A stretch of DNA of 64,000 bases from an uncultured Clostridia bacterium (GTDB lineage Bacteria > Bacillota > Clostridia > Oscillospirales > Ruminococcaceae): positions 88,242 to 152,241 of the forward strand of contig CANQRG010000006.1 in NCBI GenBank assembly GCA_947626165.1, given 5' to 3'. Position 1 is the stretch's first letter, and each line of letters starts with the position of its first letter. The position numbers were made by a program, and so were the translations under genes. The notes below the pieces were generated by a model. It saw nothing but the letters and a program-made list of their open reading frames with translations. It made no database searches and was not told the origin of the DNA. Of this stretch, positions 37,085 to 44,719 are shown piece after piece.

Positions 37085-38193
37085 GTCGCAGCCCCCTTAT
37101 CCTCTTGCTCTAAGCGGCGTGAATCAAGACGGTACATTATCATTTCTCTAGCGTACCTATCCTTTCCGCCAACTACCTCTATCAAATCTCTGTAATTCAA
37201 GTGGTGATTTTCCAAACTTATCGAGGCATTGTATCTCACATACCAGTTAGAGCTGTGCATTGCCTCCATAAGAACATTCAATACATCTTCTCCCTCATAC
37301 CTCGCAAGAGATGTTGCGCTTATAGCCGCATACTCCCAGTTGATTGGATTTTTGTCCGAGACAAAAGCTATCAATGGCTCTTTTGCCTTTTCATAAATGT
37401 ACTTTCCAAAATAACGTATAGCGGATAATCTTATCTCTTTATCCTTTGATTTATCCTGCATAATGGCAAACATTTCCTCGCAGTAGTCTCCCGACTTGAA
37501 ACGAATGTAGTTAAGTATTGATAATTGCACTCTTTCTGAAAAATCTTCTATTTTGCCCCAGAGCATATGGATAAGTTTATTATGGTCTCCTTTAAACGAA
37601 AGAAGTCCGTCAGTCAGAATTTTCTCATGCATAAAAGAGTCGCTTCTGTCCAATATAGAAATAGCCTCTGTAACGCTTTTCTCGTCTCCGAATGTGTAAA
37701 GCGCCTGCAGGGTGTTTATTCGGCAATACAGACTGTCCTTGTTCATATACTCTATCATAACACTCTGTATGCCGTCCATATTCATATAGTTTTTAAGGTT
37801 GTGCTTTTCGATAAAATATGCAAAGTACGCACACTGTAAATTATCCCGCTTTTGATAAACTCCGGCAAGATACAGCATTACAGGCTGTAAAAGACCCATA
37901 TATTCAGCAAATGCCTGTTCATCATTAGGTGTGATATTTTCTAACGCCCTGTCAAATGCCATTAGATTATGTACATGGCAGAGCCTTTTCTCAAGGTAAG
38001 AAAAATGCTTCTTTTGAACCTCTTGCCCATCTTGAATTCTATCAATTTGCTGTGTAACTTTCTTTCTGTATTTTTTGCTTCTTTTCTTTAACCTGCTATC
38101 GCTGCCTTTTAAAATCATATTGTAAACGAAGTTAAAGATGATCATACCAACGCATACCGCTCCGTATCCGTAAAGCAATATTTCAATTCCCAA
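37081..38193 (-). CDS. Membrane-anchored HEAT-repeat protein
   Basis: An N-terminal membrane helix (LLYGYGAVCVGMIIFNFVYN) is followed by a basic segment (RLKKRSKKYRKK) and an all-helical domain of HEAT/armadillo type (about 60-360), e.g. KDKEIRLSAIRYFGKYIYEKA, split across two helices, and SNWYVRYNASISLENH. Such proteins act as scaffolds. The 4-base overlap with the GT2 gene implies a tight functional link, probably assembling or regulating the synthase at the membrane. Confidence 0.8.
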   Translation of the reverse strand: MGIEILLYGYGAVCVGMIIFNFVYNMILKGSDSRLKKRSKKYRKKVTQQIDRIQDGQEVQKKHFSYLEKRLCHVHNLMAFDRALENITPNDEQAFAEYMGLLQPVMLYLAGVYQKRDNLQCAYFAYFIEKHNLKNYMNMDGIQSVMIEYMNKDSLYCRINTLQALYTFGDEKSVTEAISILDRSDSFMHEKILTDGLLSFKGDHNKLIHMLWGKIEDFSERVQLSILNYIRFKSGDYCEEMFAIMQDKSKDKEIRLSAIRYFGKYIYEKAKEPLIAFVSDKNPINWEYAAISATSLARYEGEDVLNVLMEAMHSSNWYVRYNASISLENHHLNYRDLIEVVGGKDRYAREMIMYRLDSRRLEQEDKGAAT

Positions 38194-38219
38194 AACACTT
38201 CACCTCGTTTTCAAAAGTC

Positions 38220-40496
38220 TTATTTATTTTGTGATGTCCAGTAGTCTTTAAGCATATAGTATGATTTTTTTAGTCTCTCATGATAAGTTACTGTTTTGCC
38301 CCAGCCCTTTAAATCAAAGGACGGCATCTTTAATCTGTATTCTGTGTTTTCCGACGAGCCGATACCTACATACATTTTGTCAATGTTCAAATTTTCAATG
38401 CCGTAACACTCGTAATAGTCGTCGTGAATCATCATCTCCGACGGATTGCTGAAATTCAAAAGCTGCCAAGGAATTCTTATTTCAACATAATCTCCCGTGA
38501 AGATAAAATCTGAAAGTGAATCAAAATCCTCAGCGTCCGGATTGGCGTTTCCGTATCTCAGATTGCCAGTTTCGTATTTCTCACCCTTTGTAACATTTTC
38601 AACTGTATCATAGTTAGGCAGAATATCTTTGACCCTCAAAGGCATATATATTTTTTTGAAAACCGGACTGTCCTTTTTCGGAGGATCTATATAAGGATCA
38701 ATGGCATAGTATTCATTAGCGTAAGTTGACATCAGTGCCTCATACCGTTCCTGAACTACAATTCTGCTGTTTTCTTTGCCGCTTATCACCATAAGAAAAT
38801 CACTTGCACGTTCAAAAGAAACATCATAGTTTTCACAGTATGTGCTTCCAATTTTCGGGTTGGTATCTATAGGCAGATACAGCGTGTCATTTTCAGGGTC
38901 AAAGTTTTCTTTGTGAACCAGAAAATACAAAAACTTCTCATCGTATTTCATTGACAGATCCATATCGCCCGACTTAACGACCTTGTCTTTCTCCGTCCAC
39001 TCTGATATATCCCCGTCTACGTAGCAAACGCTTTTCTCCTCGCCCGGGTCAAAGCTCAAAAGCCCGAAAAACTGATCGTTTGTCTGATAGTCGCTCCAAT
39101 ATGGCGTATTATCCAAATCGACCGCATACATAGTGTTCCATGTACGCTTGAACCATTCGTCCTGCCATGAAAATACACAGCTTCCGGCACAGCCTGCATC
39201 TTTAATGTCTTTATAGCAGTCAATAAGTGCCTGCCCTTGCTCCTGCTCGGTCATATTACCTTGATTGCGGTTTGTGTTTTTGTCCCTCTGCGCCATACCT
39301 CGACCTGTAGTTACTCCGTATTCGGAAATCACAACAGGTATATTATGAAATCTATTCAAAACTTTCAAATATGCAAGATAGGTATTTCTTCTTCCCTGAG
39401 AATCATAATAATCTTCATTTGACAGATAATCCTCAATTTTAGGAGCATTAAGCAAAGATAAACGATAAATCACATTATTGTAGTATGAAATATCTAATTT
39501 TTTTATTAAAAATTTTTCTTTATATTTTTTCGTTTCAAGCATTGTCTGCAAAAAATCTGGAAAATAAGGATAAACATGATATGAAGCGAAATATCCTGAA
39601 ATAAAAGAATCAGAGGTCTTTATATGTTCCACATTCAAAACATCAGTCTTATTCCGATAAGTAGTTACAGTTATCGGATAAATGAACGGATCGGTAATAC
39701 CCCCATTTTCAAAAGACATCAGTCTCTGCTGTTTATACCTTTTTGATTCATACTCGATCATTTTGTCGCCAGCCTCACACAGCATAGTCTCAAAAGGCGT
39801 AGCGTCTTCTGTAGTTTGAAGGTACTTTCCTTTATACCCGGTTTTATCATAGCTGTTTTGATTGGTATATGTCACAATACTTGTTTCCCATTCAACGCCT
39901 ATAATGTAACCTATAACCCATTGTGAAACGTCCTTGCGGTAGCTTCCCGAACCCTTATTGCCGTATGAAAGAGACAGACTTGTTTTCCCGTGAAGAACGT
40001 CAACAAGCGTTCTGCAATCGTCTTTAAGCGTTTTAAGAAATTCATCGTCATAGGCGTCGCGATGCGAGTTTATGATGTAGTCATTAACCCAAACTCCGTG
40101 AAGCAAATACAGCGGTTCTCTGCCCATCTTTTCGCGCTCGGTATTATACTTGAAAAACGCATTGTAAAAATCGTCGTGCAAAATAGTGTAAACACGAATG
40201 GTGTTTGCGCCAAGCTCCTGAATCTGACTGAACCACCTAAGATATGTTTCCTCATCAATGGCAAAGTCGGTAGTCCACTCGCCTGGAATACCCACGCCCA
40301 TATCAACGCCGCGTATCTCATATGGAGTATACTCGCCGTTTTGCTTCATATATATAGTATCTTCATCTGTTCTCATAAATGTTGTAACAGGAGCGTTGGG
40401 AGCTAAATCAATATAAATTCCAAGACGATAATATGCTATATTCCACACAAGCGCAGCCGCTACTATAACACATACCGCAACAATGAATTTTTTCAA
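38220..40496 (-). CDS. Membrane-anchored glycoside-hydrolase-like protein of the exopolysaccharide operon
   Basis: A 758-residue protein with an N-terminal signal anchor (IVAVCVIVAAALVWNIAYY). An extracellular TIM-barrel-like region (about 60-460) shows EIRGVDMGVGIPGEW, LGANTIRVYTILHDDFY, QWVIGYIIGVEW, PVVISEYGVTTGRG and CVFSWQDEWFK. The order resembles clan-A glycosidases, with E in VEWET and E in SEYG as candidate catalytic residues. The C-terminal half (about 490-740) is beta-rich with YVDGDISEWTEKD, a carbohydrate-binding-like module. It may process or bind the polymer made by the GT2 synthase. Confidence 0.75.
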   Translation of the reverse strand: MKKFIVAVCVIVAAALVWNIAYYRLGIYIDLAPNAPVTTFMRTDEDTIYMKQNGEYTPYEIRGVDMGVGIPGEWTTDFAIDEETYLRWFSQIQELGANTIRVYTILHDDFYNAFFKYNTEREKMGREPLYLLHGVWVNDYIINSHRDAYDDEFLKTLKDDCRTLVDVLHGKTSLSLSYGNKGSGSYRKDVSQWVIGYIIGVEWETSIVTYTNQNSYDKTGYKGKYLQTTEDATPFETMLCEAGDKMIEYESKRYKQQRLMSFENGGITDPFIYPITVTTYRNKTDVLNVEHIKTSDSFISGYFASYHVYPYFPDFLQTMLETKKYKEKFLIKKLDISYYNNVIYRLSLLNAPKIEDYLSNEDYYDSQGRRNTYLAYLKVLNRFHNIPVVISEYGVTTGRGMAQRDKNTNRNQGNMTEQEQGQALIDCYKDIKDAGCAGSCVFSWQDEWFKRTWNTMYAVDLDNTPYWSDYQTNDQFFGLLSFDPGEEKSVCYVDGDISEWTEKDKVVKSGDMDLSMKYDEKFLYFLVHKENFDPENDTLYLPIDTNPKIGSTYCENYDVSFERASDFLMVISGKENSRIVVQERYEALMSTYANEYYAIDPYIDPPKKDSPVFKKIYMPLRVKDILPNYDTVENVTKGEKYETGNLRYGNANPDAEDFDSLSDFIFTGDYVEIRIPWQLLNFSNPSEMMIHDDYYECYGIENLNIDKMYVGIGSSENTEYRLKMPSFDLKGWGKTVTYHERLKKSYYMLKDYWTSQNK

Positions 40497-40526
40497 GGTC
40501 CGTCACCTCCTGACAAATGATTTATT

Positions 40527-42020
40527 CTAGTGGTTATAATTCTTATTTCTAGATGGATGGCAATACTGATTAAGAGTGTGAATATTTTCATCAAGCCATT
40601 CTCCACGCTCGTGAAGCCATGTTTTAAGCTGATCTACCGCTTCCTCGTGAGTTTTCAGATTGCGTGATTTCGGAGTAAGCAGCTGCAAGTCTTTAAAAGA
40701 TCCAGCCCATCGTTTGTTATTTCGCTCAACCGCAGGTCCAAGATAATTAAGCGTATCGTCTATATAATCAAATAAATAATCGTCGTTAAAATATGTACTG
40801 CGCAATTCTTTATATCGTTTCAATACCTTGTCAACAAACTCTTCGTCTTTACTCAGCATAAAATACCATGTCATGCTATATATTGACAATCCATCGTAAG
40901 ATATTACATCTTCCGGAAAATTATCGCACGCATTGTTAAAGTCCCAAACACACAATTTGTATTTTTCGTCTATTTCCCTATAAATATATGTAGAATATCT
41001 TCCCGCGTCTGCATTTCTCGTAAATTCATTGATAAGCAGATAATCAACAAAATTATCCGTATCTATCCAATTCCAGTAGCCATAGTCTTCCGTATCATAG
41101 TCATAGGAAAACAGCGCTTTTTCAAATTTTGCATATTCAAGCTCAATGTTTTTTCTTCGCTCCTCTGTTAGATTAGGCTTTTTGGGATAACGTATACTTA
41201 CATCAGTATGAAGCGAATCGGTACGCTCCATATAAGAATAGATATCCCTAATTGATTCTAATTCAGCTTCAGTCGGTCTGTCCAGTCTGAGCAAAAAGCC
41301 GTTAATTTCGTTATCCTTAACATTTTCACTAAGATTAAGCCGGCAGTTCTCTCCATTGGTTATAGTTTCCACCATAATGTAAAGTCCCCGATAATCGCCG
41401 TTTATAAAAACCTCGCAGAAGCGCACATTTGGCGCATAATCCATTATTTCGCCTGATATATTATACCACATATAATTGCGAACCATTGACTTATCAAGAT
41501 AGGGTCCGTTTAAAACCCATTCGTGATGAGCGTCCATACCCATAACTGAAATATCCCGATTTTCGCCGTTGCTATCCACGAAATCAAGCAGATACGGAGA
41601 CTTTTCAAAATTCCGTGAAGCGTGTCCTCTCATGCGAAACAAACTGCGTGTAGTAAAATCCGGCTTATCGGTCAGATGGTTATTGCCTTTGCTTTCTATG
41701 TCGTTGTCAATTACAGAAACCTTTACATTTATATAGTCATTACCGTCCAATGCTGTAGTGTAAATAGGCTCGCCGAATTGGTCAACCTCTCCGTTAGGAA
41801 CGCCCGGTATTTCCTGATTTTCAGTATCAATAACGACCAGCGGAAGATGCGAACAGAACACATCGTCATTATGGTCGGTACACGGAGTGTATGCCGGCGC
41901 TTCCTTATGCTGGTGGTAGCGCTGGTTATTTTCATCAGTATTCAAAGGAGAATACGAAAATGAAAAACACACTAACAGCATAACCGCCGTCATAACTAAG
42001 CCAAAAATCTTGAATTTCAT
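40527..42020 (-). CDS. CotH-family protein
   Basis: A 497-residue exported protein with a signal peptide (to about residue 24). The CotH kinase-like fold shows FRMRGHASRNFEKSPYLLDF near 131-150, MVRNYMWYNIS near 180, NGDYRGLYIMVETI near 207 and LCVWDFNNACDNF near 356. CotH proteins are atypical protein kinases in spore coats and are also found on cell surfaces and in fibre-degrading systems. Here it is in a polysaccharide operon beside VTC and DUF4956 genes, a recurring grouping in Gram-positive exopolysaccharide loci as far as I recall. Its substrate is unknown. Confidence 0.87.
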   Translation of the reverse strand: MKFKIFGLVMTAVMLLVCFSFSYSPLNTDENNQRYHQHKEAPAYTPCTDHNDDVFCSHLPLVVIDTENQEIPGVPNGEVDQFGEPIYTTALDGNDYINVKVSVIDNDIESKGNNHLTDKPDFTTRSLFRMRGHASRNFEKSPYLLDFVDSNGENRDISVMGMDAHHEWVLNGPYLDKSMVRNYMWYNISGEIMDYAPNVRFCEVFINGDYRGLYIMVETITNGENCRLNLSENVKDNEINGFLLRLDRPTEAELESIRDIYSYMERTDSLHTDVSIRYPKKPNLTEERRKNIELEYAKFEKALFSYDYDTEDYGYWNWIDTDNFVDYLLINEFTRNADAGRYSTYIYREIDEKYKLCVWDFNNACDNFPEDVISYDGLSIYSMTWYFMLSKDEEFVDKVLKRYKELRSTYFNDDYLFDYIDDTLNYLGPAVERNNKRWAGSFKDLQLLTPKSRNLKTHEEAVDQLKTWLHERGEWLDENIHTLNQYCHPSRNKNYNH

Positions 42021-42063
42021 TCACTCATCTCCTCTAAATGTATTCTATATATATTGCTGTTCT

Positions 42064-42741
42064 TTAACTGCTGATGTCGTCATTTTGCATAACCATATTA
42101 AAATACTCTATATTCCCAATGGCGTAAACAGCGTCTGTAATACTCTTTCCTGCTTTCTTTTCCCTGTCAATAAGTCTTTTGTTTATCTCAAAGATAAATT
42201 CTACGCCGGTTTCGGTAGTATTTTTAACACGCAGGTTTGCTTTTCTTGAATAACGCTGGAATATCAAGGCTTCGACTTTATCCTCATTGACCCTTGCCGT
42301 TCTGATTATAAGAAGCATTCTTCCGTCATTTCTAAGTCTGCCGAAAAGCAGCAGAAGTACAAACGCAAAGGCGCTTCCTACTGCCGCAACAAGATAATCG
42401 CCCGAACCGCAGCATATACCCACAACGATAGTCCAGAAAATATAAACCGTATCTCTCGAATCCTTTATAGCCGTTCTGAAACGCACAATGGAAAGCGCAC
42501 CCACCATACCGAGTGAAAGCGCGATATTGTTTCCGATGACTATCATAACCGTCGTTGTTATCAACGTAAGAGCGACTAATGATACGTTAAACTTTTTACT
42601 GTAGATACTTCCGTCGTGAGAAAGCCTGTAGGATAAAAAGATAAAGCAGGCTATAACAGCTGCCGCCGCCAAACGTATAATTATAATTTGTGTTGTAAGA
42701 TCTCCGCTTGAATCAAAAAGATTTAAAAGTTGTTCTCTCAT
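42064..42741 (-). CDS. DUF4956 membrane protein
   Basis: A 225-residue protein with about four membrane helices (20-110) and a cytoplasmic C-terminal alpha/beta domain (about 130-215). The family hallmark is SLGMVGALSIVRFRTAIKDSRD near 77-98 (read as SLGMVGALSIVRF plus RTAIKDSRD). DUF4956 genes commonly neighbour VTC-domain and CotH genes. The function is not established. Confidence 0.87.
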   Translation of the reverse strand: MREQLLNLFDSSGDLTTQIIIIRLAAAAVIACFIFLSYRLSHDGSIYSKKFNVSLVALTLITTTVMIVIGNNIALSLGMVGALSIVRFRTAIKDSRDTVYIFWTIVVGICCGSGDYLVAAVGSAFAFVLLLLFGRLRNDGRMLLIIRTARVNEDKVEALIFQRYSRKANLRVKNTTETGVEFIFEINKRLIDREKKAGKSITDAVYAIGNIEYFNMVMQNDDISS

Positions 42742-42760
42742 ATTTATTATTCTCCTGTCA

Positions 42761-43456
42761 TTAATATTGATATTTAAGCACGGCGCTTCGCGCCAGACAA
42801 TACTTGCTCACAGACAACTCAGAGCGATCCGCCGTGTTTACCAAACTCTTTATGTGGCTGAGTAAAAAGCCGTTATACTTAACCTCAAGAACCGCATTAA
42901 ACGGGTCGAGCACAGGGTACAAGTTCAAACTTGGTGAAAATATATCAAAGCCTGCCTCTGTTGCTGTTATATGATGATCCAGAGTTATGCGGATATGGTT
43001 TTCCTTAGCGATAAAGGCACGCCTCTGATATTCAACCGCCGCTTTGGGACGATAACATTTGCTGTGCATAAGTCCATACATTTCGTGAGCGAAAGGATCA
43101 TCGTATTTCAATAGAACAGAATAGTCGCACTGTATAAGCTGTTTGGCGTCCGTTCGGCTTACTCTTAAAGACCGTTTCCTTTGGTATGCACCTTCTTTTT
43201 TCTTTTCCTCCAGCATTGCGAAGTCCGCATTCGGGTCATATATCCTCAGACGTATTTTACGCCTAAGCTCCAATCCGTTGATTTTATCATTGTAATCGCT
43301 ATCTTCGGGCGTATCATAATATAATGACCGAATACGATAGCCCAGAGCGCCGTTGTGTTCGTCCTCATGCATAACGCTGCTTAAAAGACCGCACAGCTTT
43401 TGACCGTCTGCTATTGTCATCAAGTATTTCTTTTCCTGTCTCAAAACCTCATTCAT
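42761..43456 (-). CDS. VTC-domain protein
   Basis: A 231-residue cytoplasmic tunnel-fold protein related to the catalytic core of the yeast vacuolar polyphosphate polymerase Vtc4. Typical motifs are RQEKKYLM near 5-12, YRIRSLYYDTPEDSDYN near 41-57, LRRKIRLRIYDP near 64-75, MLEEKKKEG near 81-89, and the closing SVSKYCLAR. It may handle a phosphate-rich or nucleotide substrate. It is the first structural gene behind the c-di-GMP riboswitch. ATG 43456 follows GGGGTGAT. Confidence 0.87.
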   Translation of the reverse strand: MNEVLRQEKKYLMTIADGQKLCGLLSSVMHEDEHNGALGYRIRSLYYDTPEDSDYNDKINGLELRRKIRLRIYDPNADFAMLEEKKKEGAYQRKRSLRVSRTDAKQLIQCDYSVLLKYDDPFAHEMYGLMHSKCYRPKAAVEYQRRAFIAKENHIRITLDHHITATEAGFDIFSPSLNLYPVLDPFNAVLEVKYNGFLLSHIKSLVNTADRSELSVSKYCLARSAVLKYQY

Positions 43457-43475
43457 ATTTCATCACCCCAATCAC

Positions 43476-43524
43476 AAAAAAAGCTGCAAAACTTACACCA
43501 TAAGAATGGTTGATGTTTTGCAGC
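43476..43524 (-). terminator. Terminator of the exopolysaccharide-operon riboswitch
   Basis: On the minus strand GCTGCAAAAC (from 43524) pairs with GTTTTGCAGC (to 43483), followed by U7. The 5' arm overlaps the 3' end of the aptamer (43520-43527), so aptamer folding and terminator folding exclude each other. Confidence 0.9.
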
Positions 43525-43598
43525 CTGACGATCATAGCGGTTTAAATTACCGCCGTAGACTCATAGCTTTGCGCCGCCTTTTTTCAAAGGCTTTGCCC
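43520..43598 (-). ncRNA. c-di-GMP-I (GEMM) riboswitch aptamer of the exopolysaccharide operon
   Basis: Minus strand reads GGGCAAAGCC-UUUGAAAAAAGGC-GGCGCAAAGC (first hairpin and conserved junction), then UAUGAGUCUACGGC, a GGUAAUUUAAACC-type hairpin, GCUAUGAUCGUC and AGGCUGC. This is the GEMM-I layout. Ligand binding would sequester AGGCUGC and prevent the terminator, so the predicted logic is ON with c-di-GMP. Confidence 0.93.
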
Positions 43599-43685
43599 TT
43601 TTTTCCAAATTATCCAGTGTATAGTATTTAAAAATTTATTCTAATATTAAAGTAGTTATGAGTTTATATTTAGTCAAATCAATAT

Positions 43686-43844
43686 TCAATTGCTATTAAA
43701 ATAAACACTAAAAGACGCAATACACCTATGCATAATACGTCTTATCTTAAATATATTTAATTTTAAAATATGCGCAATACAGACAATAGTTGACTTTAAA
43801 AGCCCCCCCCCCCTACATATTTTGGAAATAGTTTTTGTGCGCAT
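43686..43844 (-). CDS. Leader ORF with poly-G tract before the exopolysaccharide riboswitch
   Basis: A 52-codon ORF starting MRTKTISKICRGGG, too short for routine gene finding. It has a strong AAAAGGAG site eight bases before ATG 43844 and a consensus promoter just upstream. An 11-G run encodes codons 11-14 (RGGG). With 10 G's the frame stops at once, and with 12 it stops right before the hairpin at 43711-43744. I recognise no domain. The peptide itself may be less important than its translation. Confidence 0.5.
   Translation of the reverse strand: MRTKTISKICRGGGLLKSTIVCIAHILKLNIFKIRRIMHRCIASFSVYFNSN
43711..43744 (-). terminator. Terminator-like hairpin inside the leader ORF
   Basis: On the minus strand AAGACG (from 43743) pairs with CGTCTT (to 43712), with further A-U and G-U pairs inside, then TTTTAGTGTTTATTTT. 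It lies within the last third of the leader ORF. Confidence 0.45.
43803..43813. repeat. Poly-C/G homopolymer, 11 bases
   Basis: C11 on the plus strand (G11 in the leader ORF). Tracts of this length slip during replication in many bacteria; the exact count could also be affected by sequencing. Confidence 0.9.
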
Positions 43845-43874
43845 ATTTTCAACTCCTTTTAACGATTTGCAAAC

Positions 43875-43903
43875 ATAATATCATATTTCGATTATATTGT
43901 CAA
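43875..43903 (-). promoter_or_regulatory. Predicted promoter of the exopolysaccharide operon and leader ORF
   Basis: On the minus strand TTGACA (43903-43898) and TATTAT (43880-43875) are 17 bases apart, upstream of the leader ORF and riboswitch. Confidence 0.75.
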
Positions 43904-43965
43904 GCATTCAGAGGCAAGAAACTAGAAGCAAGAGGCAAGAGCAGGGGTAAACCCCTGTAAATTTC
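43904..43965 (+). repeat. GAGGCAAGA-type intergenic repeat, left copy
   Basis: AGAGGCAAGA followed by AGAAGCAAGAGGCAAGAG and the hairpin CAGGGG-TAAA-CCCCTG. A related sequence (GTCAAGCATT ... AGAGGCAAGA ... CCCCTG) recurs at 44713-44768, so the two flank the XRE gene and the toxin-antitoxin locus. Confidence 0.5.
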
Positions 43966-44030
43966 TTTAATATAAATACAGTTATATTTACTTCAACTTT
44001 TATTGTTATTTATATTATTATAATTATTTT

Positions 44031-44048
44031 AACATTCATATGAATGTT
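44031..44048. promoter_or_regulatory. 18-bp palindrome upstream of the XRE gene
   Basis: AACATTCATATGAATGTT is a perfect dyad 65 bases before ATG 44113, in the promoter region. It is a candidate operator for the XRE protein. Confidence 0.5.
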
Positions 44049-44112
44049 AGTCAAGTACATTTATTCGAATTTATATTAAAATATTAAATATAAAAATTAT
44101 AAAGGAGTTTTT

Positions 44113-44319
44113 ATGTACTATTATCAAAGATTAAGAGATGTAAGAGAAGATAACGACCTATCACAAAAGCAGGTAGCAGAAATTCTTGGAACAACTCAGC
44201 AACAGTATCATCTCTATGAAACCGGACAACGTGAAATACCTGTACATTTACTTAAGAAGCTATCGGAATACTATAAAGTGTCAACAGATTATTTAATAGG
44301 TATAAAAAAACATAAATAG
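44113..44319 (+). CDS. XRE-family transcriptional regulator
   Basis: A 68-residue Cro/CI HTH protein. The HTH spans about residues 8-62: LRDVREDNDLSQKQVAEIL, then TTQQQYHLYETGQREIPVHLL, and the tail KLSEYYKVSTDYLIGI. It is preceded by AAAGGAG. It stands alone between the exopolysaccharide leader and the type I toxin-antitoxin locus; its target is unknown. Confidence 0.9.
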   Translation: MYYYQRLRDVREDNDLSQKQVAEILGTTQQQYHLYETGQREIPVHLLKKLSEYYKVSTDYLIGIKKHK

Positions 44320-44377
44320 AAACAGCAATATATATTGTATAAATAGAGACACAATAATTCTTATAATTCTTCATAAT

Positions 44378-44406
44378 TTGACAAATTATTTATTTTAATT
44401 TATAAT
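44378..44406 (+). promoter_or_regulatory. Promoter of the toxin mRNA
   Basis: TTGACA (44378-44383), 17 bases, TATAAT (44401-44406), both consensus. Confidence 0.85.
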
Positions 44407-44469
44407 GTGCATTAGAGAGTGCTGTACATGAACGGTAGAGCGGTTTTCTCCCCGAAAGGGGGTGGTAAT

Positions 44470-44559
44470 ATGGTATCATATTATGAATTATTTTCATTCA
44501 TTAGCATGATAACTGAAATTATCACTCTAGCTTTTCTTATATTCAATAAGAAAAATTAG
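44470..44559 (+). CDS. Small holin-like/Fst-like membrane toxin of a type I toxin-antitoxin pair
   Basis: A 29-residue peptide, MVSYYELFSF then ISMITEIITLAFLIFNKKN: one hydrophobic helix ending in a charged NKKN tail, as in the putative holin-like toxin family of Firmicutes. The ribosome site GGGGGTGG is strong but lies after a structured 5' leader (about 55 bases) with a hairpin (CCCCGAAAGGGG). Overexpressed peptides of this class damage the membrane. It is too short for routine gene calling. A convergent RNA sits immediately downstream. Confidence 0.75.
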   Translation: MVSYYELFSFISMITEIITLAFLIFNKKN

Positions 44560-44574
44560 AGTCTTTTTTAATAA

Positions 44575-44686
44575 ATAAAAAAGAACAACCGTCTCTCTTC
44601 CTAAAGGTCGGTTGTTCTTTAACACTATTTTTAGGGGGTAACCGCTAAGGCAATTTAATTGCCCATGTGCAGTACTCTCTTTTATG
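44575..44686 (-). ncRNA. Predicted convergent antitoxin RNA
   Basis: A transcript from the promoter at 44692-44719 would start AGAGAGTACTGCACAT, nearly the same as the toxin mRNA start AGAGAGTGCTGTACAT, continue through AGCGGTTACCCCC, and end at the shared bidirectional terminator. Similar 5' ends plus a shared terminator is the layout of the Fst/par locus of plasmid pAD1. Confidence 0.65.
44580..44620. terminator. Bidirectional terminator shared by toxin mRNA and antitoxin RNA
   Basis: AAAGAACAACCG (44580-44591) pairs with CGGTTGTTCTTT (44609-44620), with T-rich flanks on the minus strand. Confidence 0.85.
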
Positions 44687-44691
44687 TTTAT

Positions 44692-44719
44692 ATTATAACA
44701 TATAATTTTATTTTGTCAA
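44692..44719 (-). promoter_or_regulatory. Promoter of the antitoxin RNA
   Basis: On the minus strand TTGACA (44719-44714), 16 bases, TATAAT (44697-44692). Confidence 0.8.

Noticed and set aside
43790..43818. Plus-strand promoter TTGACT/TACATA with the poly-C tract as spacer
   Set aside because: The -10 is poor and nothing starts nearby; the minus-strand promoter and leader ORF explain the tract better.
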